Origin: Streptomyces cinnamoneus
Lineage (GTDB): Bacteria; Actinomycetota; Actinomycetes; Streptomycetales; Streptomycetaceae
NCBI RefSeq assembly: GCF_002939475.1
Contig: NZ_PKFQ01000001.1
Location: 1,116,001-1,180,000 of the forward strand
Reading direction: 5' to 3'
Length of the DNA: 64,000 nt
The notes beneath the pieces are model-generated. The model saw only the letters and a program-made list of their open reading frames with translations, was not told the DNA's origin and ran no database searches. Shown piece after piece: positions 25,911 through 34,039 of this stretch (the first letter of the stretch is position 1; each line of letters starts with the position of its first letter). Made by a program: the position numbers and the translations under genes.

Positions 25911-27905
25911 CTACCGGTTGACGTCCGCCGGGCAGAGGCGGCGCGCCTCCTTGTCGCCCTTCAGCCTCGCGTCGACACAACCGCCCGGCAGTCCGTCGTA
26001 CGTCTTCGGGCCGAAGTTCGCGGTCACGGTGAGCGTGCCGTCGCCGAAGGACGTGCGCTGGACCGTGCGGTCCGGCGTGAGGGTGCGGAAGCCGGTCATC
26101 GGCTCGGTGCCCGCCGCCTGGTGCAGGGGGGCGAAGTACTTCTGGAGAGCGGCCAGTTCGCCGCCCTGCTTGTCGAGGGAGTCGCCGCTGATGACGAAGT
26201 TGAGGGGGGTGTTGTAGAGCATCGCCAGCAGCGCCCGGTCGGTCTTCTGGCGCGGCAGCTTGTCGTACGACAGCTCCCAGCGCTCGACGTTGACGAGGGA
26301 GTCGTGGAGGGCCGTCTCGAACAGCGGGACGCGGTACGTGGGGTCGTACATGGCCTTGGCGACGTCCGCCGGCAGTTCGGCGGGCTTGAAGAAGGTGTCG
26401 GGAGCCTTCTCGGGGGCGTAGCCGCCCCACTTCTGCTTGTCCCGCTCGGCCTTCCACAGGCCGTCGTGCACGGGGGTGCCCGAGCCGTGGTCGTAGGAGA
26501 GGACCTGGTTGGACCAGGCGCCGGCGGCCTCGGAGCCGAGGGCCAGCTTGTCGCCGTCGGCCAGGCGCTTCATGCGGGCGAGGCGGTTCGCACGGTCCTG
26601 GGCCTTGGTCTGGGGGTGGGACGGGCTGTGGTCGCGCCACAGCTCACCGGCCGCGTCGACGTCGAGGAAGTAGCTGTCGGCGCCGTTGGCGGTCATCTGC
26701 CGGGTGCGGTCGGCGAGGTAGTGGCGGGTGGGCTCGGCCTTCTCGAACGCCTCGGTGCTCAGGTAGCAGCCGCGGTCGTGGAAGCCGGGCTCGGGGGTCT
26801 TGTCGGCCCGCTGGACGCAGAAGTCGGGGTAGACCTTGTCCGGCCAGGTGGAGGTGGGGGTGTCGGAGGTGGCGGGGTCCTGGCCGTTGGCGAAGGAGTC
26901 GTAGGGACCGACGAGGTAGCCGGCCTCCTTGGCGGCGCTGACGGCGGCGGCGTTCATGGGGTTGGGGCCGGAGTCGTAGCCGATCCACATCCTGTCGACG
27001 CCGAGCGCCCGCAGCTTCCGTATGCCTTCGGGCGTACGGGCCTTGCCCCACACGTAGGCGTGGAAGGCGCCGAGCAGCTTCTTGTTGGCGGGGACGGCCT
27101 CGATCTTGCGCTTGAGGCTGCCGAGTTGGCCGTGCTCCTTCATCCAGGCGCGGTAGTCGACGGCGGGGGCGACCGGGGAGCCGTCGGTGAGGCTGAAGGC
27201 GACGGTGTAGTCGGTGGTGCCGTCACCGCGGGAGAACGTGTGGGCGGCGGTGGTGCGCAGCCTGCCCTTCTCGGAGGCGATGTCCAGCGTGGTGCCGATG
27301 TCGGTGGGCACGAGGTAGCTGACGCCGGTGCGGCCGGTGGTGTAGCCCCACAGGGGCAGGGTGAGCCCGGAGTCCATGCCGGTCGAGCTGCCGGCCAGGC
27401 CGGCCTCGGGCGAGTTCCAGAAGGTGTCGCCGACGGGGATGGACAGGCCCTCCCCGCGCGGCAGCTGGAGGGCGGAGGCGGCCGGATCGCCGCCCGTGAC
27501 GGGCCACTTCAGGGTGTGGTCGGCGCTGCCGGTGGACCGGACGGAGACCAGCAGGCGGCCCTTCTCGGCGCGGGCGGTGACGGTCAGTCCGGTGTTCCCG
27601 TACGTCCAGCGGGCGCCGTCGGCCGTGGTGGTCACGCGGCCGGGGGTGCCGGGGGCACCGGCGGCGGGCGCGGACAGCTCGACGCTGCCGGAGGCCGTAC
27701 GGGCCGTGACGCGCAGGGTGGTGGTGTCGATCGTGGCGGTGCCGCCGGCCACGGGGACGTCCACGAGGTGGTCGTGGACGCGGACCGCCTGGGCCGGCGG
27801 GGAGGTGGCGTCGGCCGCGCCGGTGACGAGCGTGACGCAGGGGAGGGTCACCGCGAGGGCGACCGCGGCGGCACGAGCGGTGCGGCTGGAGTTGGTGAAG
27901 TGCAT
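25911..27905 (-). CDS. secreted glycoside hydrolase-like protein (family uncertain)
   Basis: A 664-residue exported protein. The signal peptide (residues 1 to about 33) ends near TGAADA. A beta-rich N-terminal half (to about 250) looks like a sugar-binding or super-sandwich domain. It is followed by a TIM-barrel-like region with LGAFHAYVWG, DRMWIGYDSGPN, SYFLDVDAAGELW and LALGSEAAGAW, where Asp and Glu could be the catalytic pair. A C-terminal beta domain follows. The arrangement recalls GH101/GH129-type alpha-N-acetylgalactosaminidases, but I cannot assign the family. It is monocistronic. A LacI-family half-site just upstream suggests sugar induction. Confidence 0.55.
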   Translation of the reverse strand: MHFTNSSRTARAAAVALAVTLPCVTLVTGAADATSPPAQAVRVHDHLVDVPVAGGTATIDTTTLRVTARTASGSVELSAPAAGAPGTPGRVTTTADGARWTYGNTGLTVTARAEKGRLLVSVRSTGSADHTLKWPVTGGDPAASALQLPRGEGLSIPVGDTFWNSPEAGLAGSSTGMDSGLTLPLWGYTTGRTGVSYLVPTDIGTTLDIASEKGRLRTTAAHTFSRGDGTTDYTVAFSLTDGSPVAPAVDYRAWMKEHGQLGSLKRKIEAVPANKKLLGAFHAYVWGKARTPEGIRKLRALGVDRMWIGYDSGPNPMNAAAVSAAKEAGYLVGPYDSFANGQDPATSDTPTSTWPDKVYPDFCVQRADKTPEPGFHDRGCYLSTEAFEKAEPTRHYLADRTRQMTANGADSYFLDVDAAGELWRDHSPSHPQTKAQDRANRLARMKRLADGDKLALGSEAAGAWSNQVLSYDHGSGTPVHDGLWKAERDKQKWGGYAPEKAPDTFFKPAELPADVAKAMYDPTYRVPLFETALHDSLVNVERWELSYDKLPRQKTDRALLAMLYNTPLNFVISGDSLDKQGGELAALQKYFAPLHQAAGTEPMTGFRTLTPDRTVQRTSFGDGTLTVTANFGPKTYDGLPGGCVDARLKGDKEARRLCPADVNR

Positions 27906-27920
27906 GAGGAGTTGATAACG

Positions 27921-27928
27921 AACCGCTT
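27921..27928. promoter_or_regulatory. LacI-family operator-like core
   Basis: AACCGCTT matches the AANCGNTT core of LacI/CcpA-type operators and lies 16-23 bp upstream of the start codon of the secreted glycosidase-like gene, where bound repressor would block transcription. The flanks are only partly symmetric and no LacI-type gene is nearby. Confidence 0.4.
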
Positions 27929-28033
27929 TAAGAGGCTTCTAAGGAACGTGCCGCGGCGGCCGCCGTGCCAAGGGCGCTGAGAGGATATGTCAACCGGCTC
28001 GTGACGGGTGTCAGCGCCCCCGGCCCGCTCGGG

Positions 28034-28450
28034 TCAGCCGCCCTGGAGCAGGTCCAGCAGGTCCTGGCGGGCGAACATGGCCGCGGTGTCGAGCGCCGAG
28101 GGCACTCCCGCGGCCGGGTCGGCGCCGTGCTCGACCAGGACGCGCACGACCTCGCTCTCGCCCTTGAAGACGGCACCCGCGAGCGGGGTCTGGCCCCGGT
28201 CGTTGGGCCGATTGGGATCGGCACCGCGCTCGAGCAGCGCGAGGACCGCCCGGTCGTGGCCGTGGTAGGCGGCGAGCATGACGAGCGAGTCGCCCTTGTC
28301 GTTGGTGAGATTGGCCGGAACGCCCGCGTCCACATAAGCGGCGAGGGTGTCGGTGTCCCCGTGTCGCGCCAGGTCGAAGACCTTGGCCGCGAGCTGGAGC
28401 ACCTCGGGGTCGTGTGCGGGCTCGTCGGTCTCGGGAGTCTGCTCGGGCAT
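28034..28450 (-). CDS. ankyrin-repeat protein
   Basis: A 138-residue protein with about three ankyrin repeats, seen as DSLVMLAAYHGHDRAVLALL, then ERGADPNRPNDRGQTPLAGA and VVRVLVEHGADP. It has no signal peptide or catalytic motif. It is a likely soluble protein-interaction module. It is divergent from the small membrane protein gene. Ankyrin proteins of this size are widespread in Streptomyces with no fixed function. Confidence 0.85.
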   Translation of the reverse strand: MPEQTPETDEPAHDPEVLQLAAKVFDLARHGDTDTLAAYVDAGVPANLTNDKGDSLVMLAAYHGHDRAVLALLERGADPNRPNDRGQTPLAGAVFKGESEVVRVLVEHGADPAAGVPSALDTAAMFARQDLLDLLQGG

Positions 28451-28552
28451 GGTCTGCGGTCCTCCGTACGGGTTGTTCCCAGTTGCCGGATCAATACTTT
28501 CTGTGAAGCTGGAGGTGCTCGTGGTGACCGCCCCCAGTTCCAGGAGATTCCC

Positions 28553-28747
28553 ATGATCCTCTCCATTTCGGGCGTCGTACTGCTCGGTGTCGTCGTGTTC
28601 CTGTTCTTCCGCAAGGACGGCCTGAAGCCCTCACACGGACTGGTGTGCGCCCTCTTCGGCTTCTACCTCTCCAGCACTGCCGTGGCCCCCAGCATCCGGG
28701 CGGGCGGCGCCAGCCTCGCCAGCCTGCTGGGCGGCATCAGGTTCTAG
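28553..28747 (+). CDS. small membrane protein
   Basis: A 64-residue protein. One N-terminal transmembrane helix (SISGVVLLGVVVFLFF) is followed by a basic turn (RKDGLKPSHG), a second hydrophobic segment and a Gly/Ser/Ala tail. ATG 28553 has AGGAG 6 nt upstream. It lies 39 bp before the FtsK-like gene on the same strand and is probably cotranscribed, so a membrane complex with that protein is plausible. The function is not known. Confidence 0.7.
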   Translation: MILSISGVVLLGVVVFLFFRKDGLKPSHGLVCALFGFYLSSTAVAPSIRAGGASLASLLGGIRF

Positions 28748-28786
28748 CCGCCTGGCCCACCGCCGCACCGACGTGAGGAGGCCGAC

Positions 28787-30388
28787 GTGGGCAGGCGAGG
28801 TCTCCCCCGTCCCCTGACCGACAGCACCCAGCTCCCCCACAGCCGGGATCTCGCGCACGCGGTCGCCGACAACGCCAGGGACATGTTCCACCCGCTGATC
28901 ATCATCGCCCGCGGGATGCGCGCCCTGGCCGCCTCCGCGCGGCGCTCCTGGGAGCGGATGCCCAAGGACCGGCGCGGCCCCACGGTGCTGCTGGTCGTCT
29001 CGTGCCTGGTCATCGTGGCCCTCATCCCCTACGGACCGACGCTGGCCACGGTGTCGCTGGTGATCGCGGGCGTCTGGGCGGGGCGCGAGCGCGGCGGCCG
29101 GCCGGCCCGCGCCGGGCACGTGGTGGAGCGGATCGACGGCGACGAGCAGGGCGCCCGGCTCCAGGGGCTGTACGAGGCCCTCGTGCCGTACTTCTCCGCC
29201 CCCCAGGACCCCCGGCCCCTGTACGGGCACGGCGGCAGCTGGCGGCACGCCTTCGAGGACCACGAGTTCGACGACCTCGGGCAGCTGACCGGACTCCGGC
29301 TGCGCTACCCGGGCTACTTCACCGACGGCGAGGCGGAATCGCGGGCCAGGATCGAGCAGTTGCTGCACCTGAAGGCCGGGCGGGGCCGCGAGTACCGGTT
29401 CGACTGGGACGAGGCCACCAACCACCTGACCCTGACCGCGCTGCCGGAGCTGTCGACCGGCATCTGGGCCCAGCCGTTCGTGACCGCGCCCGGCGAGACC
29501 GTGCTCGGCTTCACCGACGCGACGGCCGTCCAGCGCACCCTTCCGGTGCTGGACGGCGACGTGCCCAGGGACGCGCCCCCGGTGGTCTGGCGCACGGGCC
29601 AGCGCTCCACCGAACCGCATCTGCTGGTCCTGGGCCGGCCCGCCGCCGGCACCACGACCCTGCTGCGCTCGCTCACGCTCCAGGCGCTGCTCCACGGCGA
29701 CGTGGTGGTCGTGGACGGCGGCAGCACCGGGGAGTTCGCCTGCCTCGTGGGCCGGGAGGGGGTGCTGACGGTCGAGTCCTCGTTCTCGGGTGCGCTGGCC
29801 ACCTTGGAGTGGGCCTGCCACGAGACCGAACGGCGGCTCATGACCGCCAACTACGCCCGGCGGCAGGGACGTCCTGCGCCCGACGACATCCGGCGCCCCC
29901 TGTGGATCGTCGTCGACCGGCCCGCCGCGCTGAGCCACCTCGCCGCCGGCCAGGGCCGGCCCGATCCGCAGGAGCTGCTCCAGGTGCCGCTTCGGCACGG
30001 CCGGATGGCCAACGTGACCGTCGTCGTGGGCGAGCAGCTCGACAGTGCCGGGCTGCTCGCACCGCACCTGCCGGGGCAGACCGAGGCGCGGGTGGTGCTG
30101 GGGGCCGTCTCCCCCGAGCAGGTGGCGGCCGTGCTGGGCGCGCCGCCGTGCACCACGCCCACCGACCGTGTGCCGCCCGGCCGGGGCTACGCGCGCCTGG
30201 GCGCGGGCCCGGTGCTCAGGCTCCAGGTGCCGGCCACCCCGGACCCCCACGACGAGGCGACGAGCGAGGCGCAGCGCCGGGCGGTGCTGCGCCTGCTGCC
30301 GGACTGGGCCGGCGCGGCGCCCGCGCCCGCCTGGCCCGCGACGCGGGGCGAGGGGGACGGGCCGATTCCGTTCCAGCCCACGGAGTAG
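28787..30388 (+). CDS. FtsK/TraB-like membrane protein with degenerate NTPase motifs
   Basis: A 533-residue protein. Two adjacent hydrophobic segments near residues 65-100 (VLLVVSCLVIVALIPY) anchor it. A linker domain (about 110-260) and a RecA-like C-terminal domain follow the FtsK/SpoIIIE/TraB layout. The P-loop position reads GRPAAGTTTLLRSL, with Thr where Walker A needs Lys. The Walker B-like strand ends WIVVDRP without a following Glu. ATP hydrolysis is therefore doubtful. GTG 28787 has GAGGAGG 5 nt upstream. It follows the small membrane protein gene. It could be a structural relative of DNA pumps, perhaps recruiting an active partner. No integrase or att sites suggest it belongs to a mobile element. 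Confidence 0.6.
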   Translation: MGRRGLPRPLTDSTQLPHSRDLAHAVADNARDMFHPLIIIARGMRALAASARRSWERMPKDRRGPTVLLVVSCLVIVALIPYGPTLATVSLVIAGVWAGRERGGRPARAGHVVERIDGDEQGARLQGLYEALVPYFSAPQDPRPLYGHGGSWRHAFEDHEFDDLGQLTGLRLRYPGYFTDGEAESRARIEQLLHLKAGRGREYRFDWDEATNHLTLTALPELSTGIWAQPFVTAPGETVLGFTDATAVQRTLPVLDGDVPRDAPPVVWRTGQRSTEPHLLVLGRPAAGTTTLLRSLTLQALLHGDVVVVDGGSTGEFACLVGREGVLTVESSFSGALATLEWACHETERRLMTANYARRQGRPAPDDIRRPLWIVVDRPAALSHLAAGQGRPDPQELLQVPLRHGRMANVTVVVGEQLDSAGLLAPHLPGQTEARVVLGAVSPEQVAAVLGAPPCTTPTDRVPPGRGYARLGAGPVLRLQVPATPDPHDEATSEAQRRAVLRLLPDWAGAAPAPAWPATRGEGDGPIPFQPTE

Positions 30389-30393
30389 TGCCC

Positions 30394-31899
30394 TCAGGCC
30401 ACGTAGGTCCGGGGCGTCTCCAGGGCGGCGGTGGCGCCGCTGGCCACGAGGCGGGCGGCCTCGGCGAGGCGGGCGGCGGCCTCCTCGGCCACCGCCTCCC
30501 CGACCGTGAACGGCAGGCGCACGTACCCCTCGAAGGCCCCGTCGACCCCGAAGCGCGGCCCCGAGGGCACCCGTACGCCCAGCCGCTCCCCCGCCTCCGC
30601 GATGCGCGAACCGGACAGCCCGCCGGTGCGCACCCACAGGGTCAGGCCCCCGTGCGGAACGGTGAACTCCCAGTCGGGCAGGTGCCGTCCGAGCGAGGCG
30701 AGGAGGGCGTCGCGGTTGGCGCGCGTGGTGGCGCGCCGGATGGCGATGGACTCGTCCCAGCCGTCGGTGGTCAGCAGCCACGTCACGGCGAGCTGGTCGA
30801 AGACGGGCGTGGCGAGGTCGGCGTAGGCGCGGGCGGCGATCAGGCCGCGGATCACGTCGGGGGCCGCGCGGACCCAGCCGATGCGCAGGCCCGCCCAGAA
30901 GGACTTGCTGGCCGAGCCGACGGTGATGACCGCGCTGCCGGCGGGGTCGAAGGCGCAGACGGGACGCGGCATGTCGACGTCCGGGTCGAGCAGCAGGTCG
31001 GACATGGTCTCGTCGGCGACCAGCAGGGTGCCGGCGGCCCGGGCCGCCTCGACCAGCTCCCGGCGCTGCTCCTCGGGGGCGAGGGCGCCGGTGGGGTTGT
31101 GGAAGTCGGCGATGACGTAGGCCATCCGCGGGGCGGCGTCGCGCAGGACCTGGCGCCAGGCGGGCAGGTCCCAGCCGGCGAGCCCGTCGGCCATGGCCAC
31201 GGGCACCAGCCGGGCGCCCGCCTCGCGCATCAGCTGCAGCACGTTGGCGTACGAGGGCGACTCGACGGCGACCCGCTCGCCGCGCCCGGCCATCATCCGG
31301 CAGATGGCGGCGACGGCCCCCATGGCCCCGGTGGTGACCATGATCTGCTCGGGCATGGTGGGGATGCCGCGGGCGGTGTAGCGGTCGGCGATGGCCTGGC
31401 GCAGGACGGGCAGGCCCGCGGGGTAGTCGCCGTGGGTGTGGGCGTAGGGCGGCAGCTCCTCGAGCGCGCCCTGGAAGGCGCGGCTGAGCCAGGGCTCGGG
31501 GGCGGTCAGGGCGGCGCAGCCCAGGTCGATCACCGAGGCCGCGGCCTCCGGCGGCAGCGGGTCGAGGCCCCGGCTGGGCAGGGGGCTCCCGGCGGGCACC
31601 GCGGTCCAGCTCCCGGAGCCGCGCCGGGACTCCAGGAAGCCCTCGCCGCGCAGCGCCTCGTAGGCGGCGGCCACGGTGGTGCGGCTGACGGCCAGGGCGG
31701 CGGCCAGCTCCCGTTCGGCGGGCAGCCGGGCCGCGACCGGCACCCGGCCCTCGAGGACGAGCAGCCGGATGCCGTCCGCGAGGCTGCGGTAGGCGGGCGC
31801 CCGCCGGGCGCCGAGCGAGGTGACCGTGTCGCGGGCGTGCTGTGATCCGAGGAGGCGCGCCAGCTGTGGCGCCCCCACGGAAGAGGTCCACTGAGTCAT
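30394..31899 (-). CDS. MocR-family regulator (GntR-aminotransferase fusion)
   Basis: A 501-residue regulator. The N-terminal GntR winged helix (about 45-115) includes RLPAERELAAALAVSRTT. The C-terminal class-I aminotransferase-like domain contains VESPSYANVL, ADFHNPTG and the PLP-lysine region SASKSFWAGLRIGW. MocR proteins sense PLP or amino compounds and often control an adjacent divergent gene. Here that gene is a YczE-type membrane protein, the typical YczR/YczE pair. ATG 31899 has GGTGGA 9 nt upstream. Direct repeats in the shared promoter region are candidate binding sites. Confidence 0.88.
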   Translation of the reverse strand: MTQWTSSVGAPQLARLLGSQHARDTVTSLGARRAPAYRSLADGIRLLVLEGRVPVAARLPAERELAAALAVSRTTVAAAYEALRGEGFLESRRGSGSWTAVPAGSPLPSRGLDPLPPEAAASVIDLGCAALTAPEPWLSRAFQGALEELPPYAHTHGDYPAGLPVLRQAIADRYTARGIPTMPEQIMVTTGAMGAVAAICRMMAGRGERVAVESPSYANVLQLMREAGARLVPVAMADGLAGWDLPAWRQVLRDAAPRMAYVIADFHNPTGALAPEEQRRELVEAARAAGTLLVADETMSDLLLDPDVDMPRPVCAFDPAGSAVITVGSASKSFWAGLRIGWVRAAPDVIRGLIAARAYADLATPVFDQLAVTWLLTTDGWDESIAIRRATTRANRDALLASLGRHLPDWEFTVPHGGLTLWVRTGGLSGSRIAEAGERLGVRVPSGPRFGVDGAFEGYVRLPFTVGEAVAEEAAARLAEAARLVASGATAALETPRTYVA

Positions 31900-31905
31900 C
31901 GCTTG

Positions 31906-31955
31906 CAGTCCACCTTCCCGGAATTGGCCATGGATCTTGAGTTGACCCAGTCCAC
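31906..31955. promoter_or_regulatory. direct repeats CAGTCCAC, probable MocR binding sites
   Basis: Two exact 8-bp copies of CAGTCCAC lie at 31906-31913 and 31948-31955 in the same orientation, 42 bp apart (four helical turns). They fall in the MocR/YczE divergent promoter region. Paired direct repeats on one DNA face are a known arrangement for dimeric MocR regulators. The second copy follows a -35-like TTGACC at 31942. Confidence 0.5.
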
Positions 31956-32003
31956 AGACTGTCATGCCTCAGGCCACTCGCACCACCGCTCCGGAGGTTT
32001 TCG

Positions 32004-32672
32004 TTGTCCGCATCAGGGGGGTCGCTCCTTGCCCGCCGTCTCGTCCAGCTCTACGGCGGGCTCGTGCTGTACGGAATGAGCGCCGCGTTGCAGGTGCGCG
32101 CGGGGCTGGGGCTGGCGCCGTGGGACGTGCTGAACCAGGGCATCTCCCGGCACACGGGGCTGTCGATCGGCACGGCCAGCATCGCCGTGGGCGTGCTGGT
32201 GCTGCTGCTGTGGATACCCCTGCGGCAGCGCCCCGGACTGGGCACGGTCTCCAACGTGCTGGTGATCGGCCTGGCCCTGGACGCGACGCTGAGCCTCACG
32301 CCGCGCCCGGAGTCGCTGTGGGCGCGGATCCCTCTGCTGCTGGTCGCGGTCGTGCTGTGCGGGCTGGCGACCGGGCTCTACATCGCGCCGCGCTTCGGGC
32401 CGGGTCCGCGGGACGGGCTGATGACCGGCCTGCACAAGAGGACGGGCCGCTCGGTGCGGTTCGTGCGGACGTGCATCGAGGTGGCCGTGCTGGCGACGGG
32501 CTTCGCCCTGGGCGGCTCGCTGGGCGTGGGCACCGTGCTCTTCGCGGTGGCGATCGGACCCCTGGCGCAGTTCTTCCTGAAGGTCTTCGCCCTGCCGGAA
32601 ACAGGCGGCCCCAGCGAAGCGGAACCCATTTCTCCGATCTTGCCCGCGCACGATGTTCCGGACCCGGTTTAG
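32004..32672 (+). CDS. YczE/YitT-family membrane protein
   Basis: A 222-residue polytopic membrane protein with about six hydrophobic helices. It is recognised as YczE-like by the N-terminal RRLVQLYGGLVLYGMSAAL and GLGLAPWDVLNQGIS blocks and FGPGPRDGLMTGL in the second half. It starts at TTG 32004, supported by CCGGAGG 6 nt upstream. It is divergent from the MocR regulator and probably controlled by it. The molecular function is not established for the family; transport or export of a small amine or vitamin-like compound is a guess. Confidence 0.8.
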   Translation: MSASGGSLLARRLVQLYGGLVLYGMSAALQVRAGLGLAPWDVLNQGISRHTGLSIGTASIAVGVLVLLLWIPLRQRPGLGTVSNVLVIGLALDATLSLTPRPESLWARIPLLLVAVVLCGLATGLYIAPRFGPGPRDGLMTGLHKRTGRSVRFVRTCIEVAVLATGFALGGSLGVGTVLFAVAIGPLAQFFLKVFALPETGGPSEAEPISPILPAHDVPDPV

Positions 32673-32841
32673 GCCGGAAACTTGCGGGCCGGTAGTGTAC
32701 GCCTTCGACCTACCAAGCGGACCGTTACTGCGCGCTCAAGCAGCGGAAACACAGGGTGACATCTGTTGTCAGATGTGACAAAACGGGCGCTGGTGGGTAC
32801 AACAAGGGGCGGCACGACGGGCGACGCATGTCCCTCAACGG

Positions 32842-32867
32842 GGAATCTTCACCGCCGACCGGACGTT
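32842..32867 (+). promoter_or_regulatory. sigma-R-type promoter of rbpA
   Basis: GGAAT at 32842-32846 and GTT at 32865-32867 are separated by exactly 18 bp. This matches the thiol-stress sigma-R (SigR) consensus GGAAT-N18-GTT. It lies about 60 bp upstream of the rbpA start. rbpA is a known sigma-R target in Streptomyces. Confidence 0.8.
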
Positions 32868-32928
32868 GACCGGATGACGACGACAGCGACACCTGTCCTG
32901 TGGGCGACAAGCCCGGGAGGCACGATTC

Positions 32929-33303
32929 ATGAGTGAGCGAGCTCTCCGCGGCACGCGACTTGTGGTTACCAGCTACGAGACCGACCGCGGCATCGATCTG
33001 GCCCCGCGCCAGGCGGTGGAGTACGCATGCCCGAACGGCCATCGATTTGAGATGCCGTTCTCGGTAGAGGCGGAGATTCCGCCGGAGTGGGAGTGCAAGG
33101 CGTGCGGCGCCGTGGCACTCCTGGTGGACGGCGACGGTCCTGAGGAGAAGAAGGGCAAGCCTGCGCGTACGCACTGGGACATGCTCATGGAGCGGCGTAC
33201 CCGCGAGGAGCTGGAGGAGGTGCTGGCCGAGAGGCTGGCCGTCCTGCGCTCCGGTGCCATGAACATCGCGGTGCACCCGCGGGACACCCGCAAGTCCGCC
33301 TGA
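32929..33303 (+). CDS. rbpA: RNA polymerase-binding protein RbpA
   Basis: A 124-residue RbpA. The core has CPNGHRF and WECKACG, the paired Cys/His positions of the zinc-binding type found in Streptomyces. The C-terminal sigma-interaction helix RTHWDMLMERRTREELEEV is intact. RbpA binds RNA polymerase and the principal sigma factor and stabilises open complexes; it also affects rifampicin sensitivity. GGGAGG precedes the ATG by 8 nt. A sigma-R-type promoter lies upstream, so it is induced by disulfide stress. A 20-bp hairpin terminates it. Confidence 0.97.
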   Translation: MSERALRGTRLVVTSYETDRGIDLAPRQAVEYACPNGHRFEMPFSVEAEIPPEWECKACGAVALLVDGDGPEEKKGKPARTHWDMLMERRTREELEEVLAERLAVLRSGAMNIAVHPRDTRKSA

Positions 33304-33340
33304 GGGCGGGCGCTCCGCGCGACCGTTTACGACAGCACCG

Positions 33341-33386
33341 ACAAGGGCCCGGGCCACTGCGCTTCAGCAGTGGCCCGGGCCCTTGT
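33341..33386. terminator. bidirectional terminator between rbpA and fxsA
   Basis: A perfect 20-bp stem (33341-33360 with 33367-33386) closes a 6-nt loop between the convergent rbpA and fxsA genes. Confidence 0.88.
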
Positions 33387-33418
33387 GCGCGTCGTGCCCC
33401 GCCCCGCCGGGCGAGGGG

Positions 33419-33985
33419 TCAGCGCGGCAGCTGGGGGTCGTCGTGGCGGGGCGCCGGCGGCTCGTCGTGGTGGACGACCTCGCCCTGGACGACCTTGCCG
33501 TCCTGCGGCCCGCCCGCGCGCGCCTGGCGGTAGGCGTCCCCGAGACCTCCGACGGGGCCGCCCGCGCGGTCCAGGCGCCGCCCCACGGCCCCCCGCAGCA
33601 GCGCGCGGGTCGGCGGGAAGAGGCAGAGCAGCCCGGCCGCGTCGGAGATCAGGCCCGGCACCATCAGCAGCAGCCCGCCCAGCATCGTCAGGGCGTTGCC
33701 GCCGCCCTCCTCGGGCGCCGGCGTCGCCCCCGGGGCGGTCTGCAGGGACTGGGTCAGCCGCTGCCAGGCCCGCCGCCCGGCCCGTTTGATCACGTACGAG
33801 CCGAGGACCACTCCGGCGGCCAGCAGGGCCAGCACGGCCAGCCCGCCCGCGGCGTGGGCCACCAAGGTCAGCAGCCAGATCTCCAGGACCGCCCAGACCG
33901 CCACGCCCAGGGGAACGATCCTGCGGGCGCGGCTCCGCCGGGGCGGTCGGCTGTTCACGGGCTGCTGCTGCGTTCCGAACGTCAT
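33419..33985 (-). CDS. fxsA: FxsA-family membrane protein
   Basis: A 188-residue membrane protein. Two N-terminal helices (VPLGVAVWAVLEIWLLTLVA and the next segment) and a later hydrophobic block with GGLLLMVPGLISDAAGLLCL are the FxsA signature. E. coli FxsA is an inner-membrane protein linked to phage exclusion; the actinobacterial role is not defined. The N-terminus is basic, and a charged cytosolic tail extends the C-terminus. It is convergent with rbpA and shares its terminator. Confidence 0.85.
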   Translation of the reverse strand: MTFGTQQQPVNSRPPRRSRARRIVPLGVAVWAVLEIWLLTLVAHAAGGLAVLALLAAGVVLGSYVIKRAGRRAWQRLTQSLQTAPGATPAPEEGGGNALTMLGGLLLMVPGLISDAAGLLCLFPPTRALLRGAVGRRLDRAGGPVGGLGDAYRQARAGGPQDGKVVQGEVVHHDEPPAPRHDDPQLPR

Positions 33986-34039
33986 GCCTCAAGTGTGCCT
34001 GGGAGGCGGCCGGAGACGGAGCGGGCGCTTATGGGCCCC

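Noticed and set aside
28553..30388. Conjugative or integrative element based on FtsK/TraB likeness
   Set aside because: No integrase, excisionase, replication gene, tRNA or att repeat was found nearby, and the NTPase motifs are degenerate.
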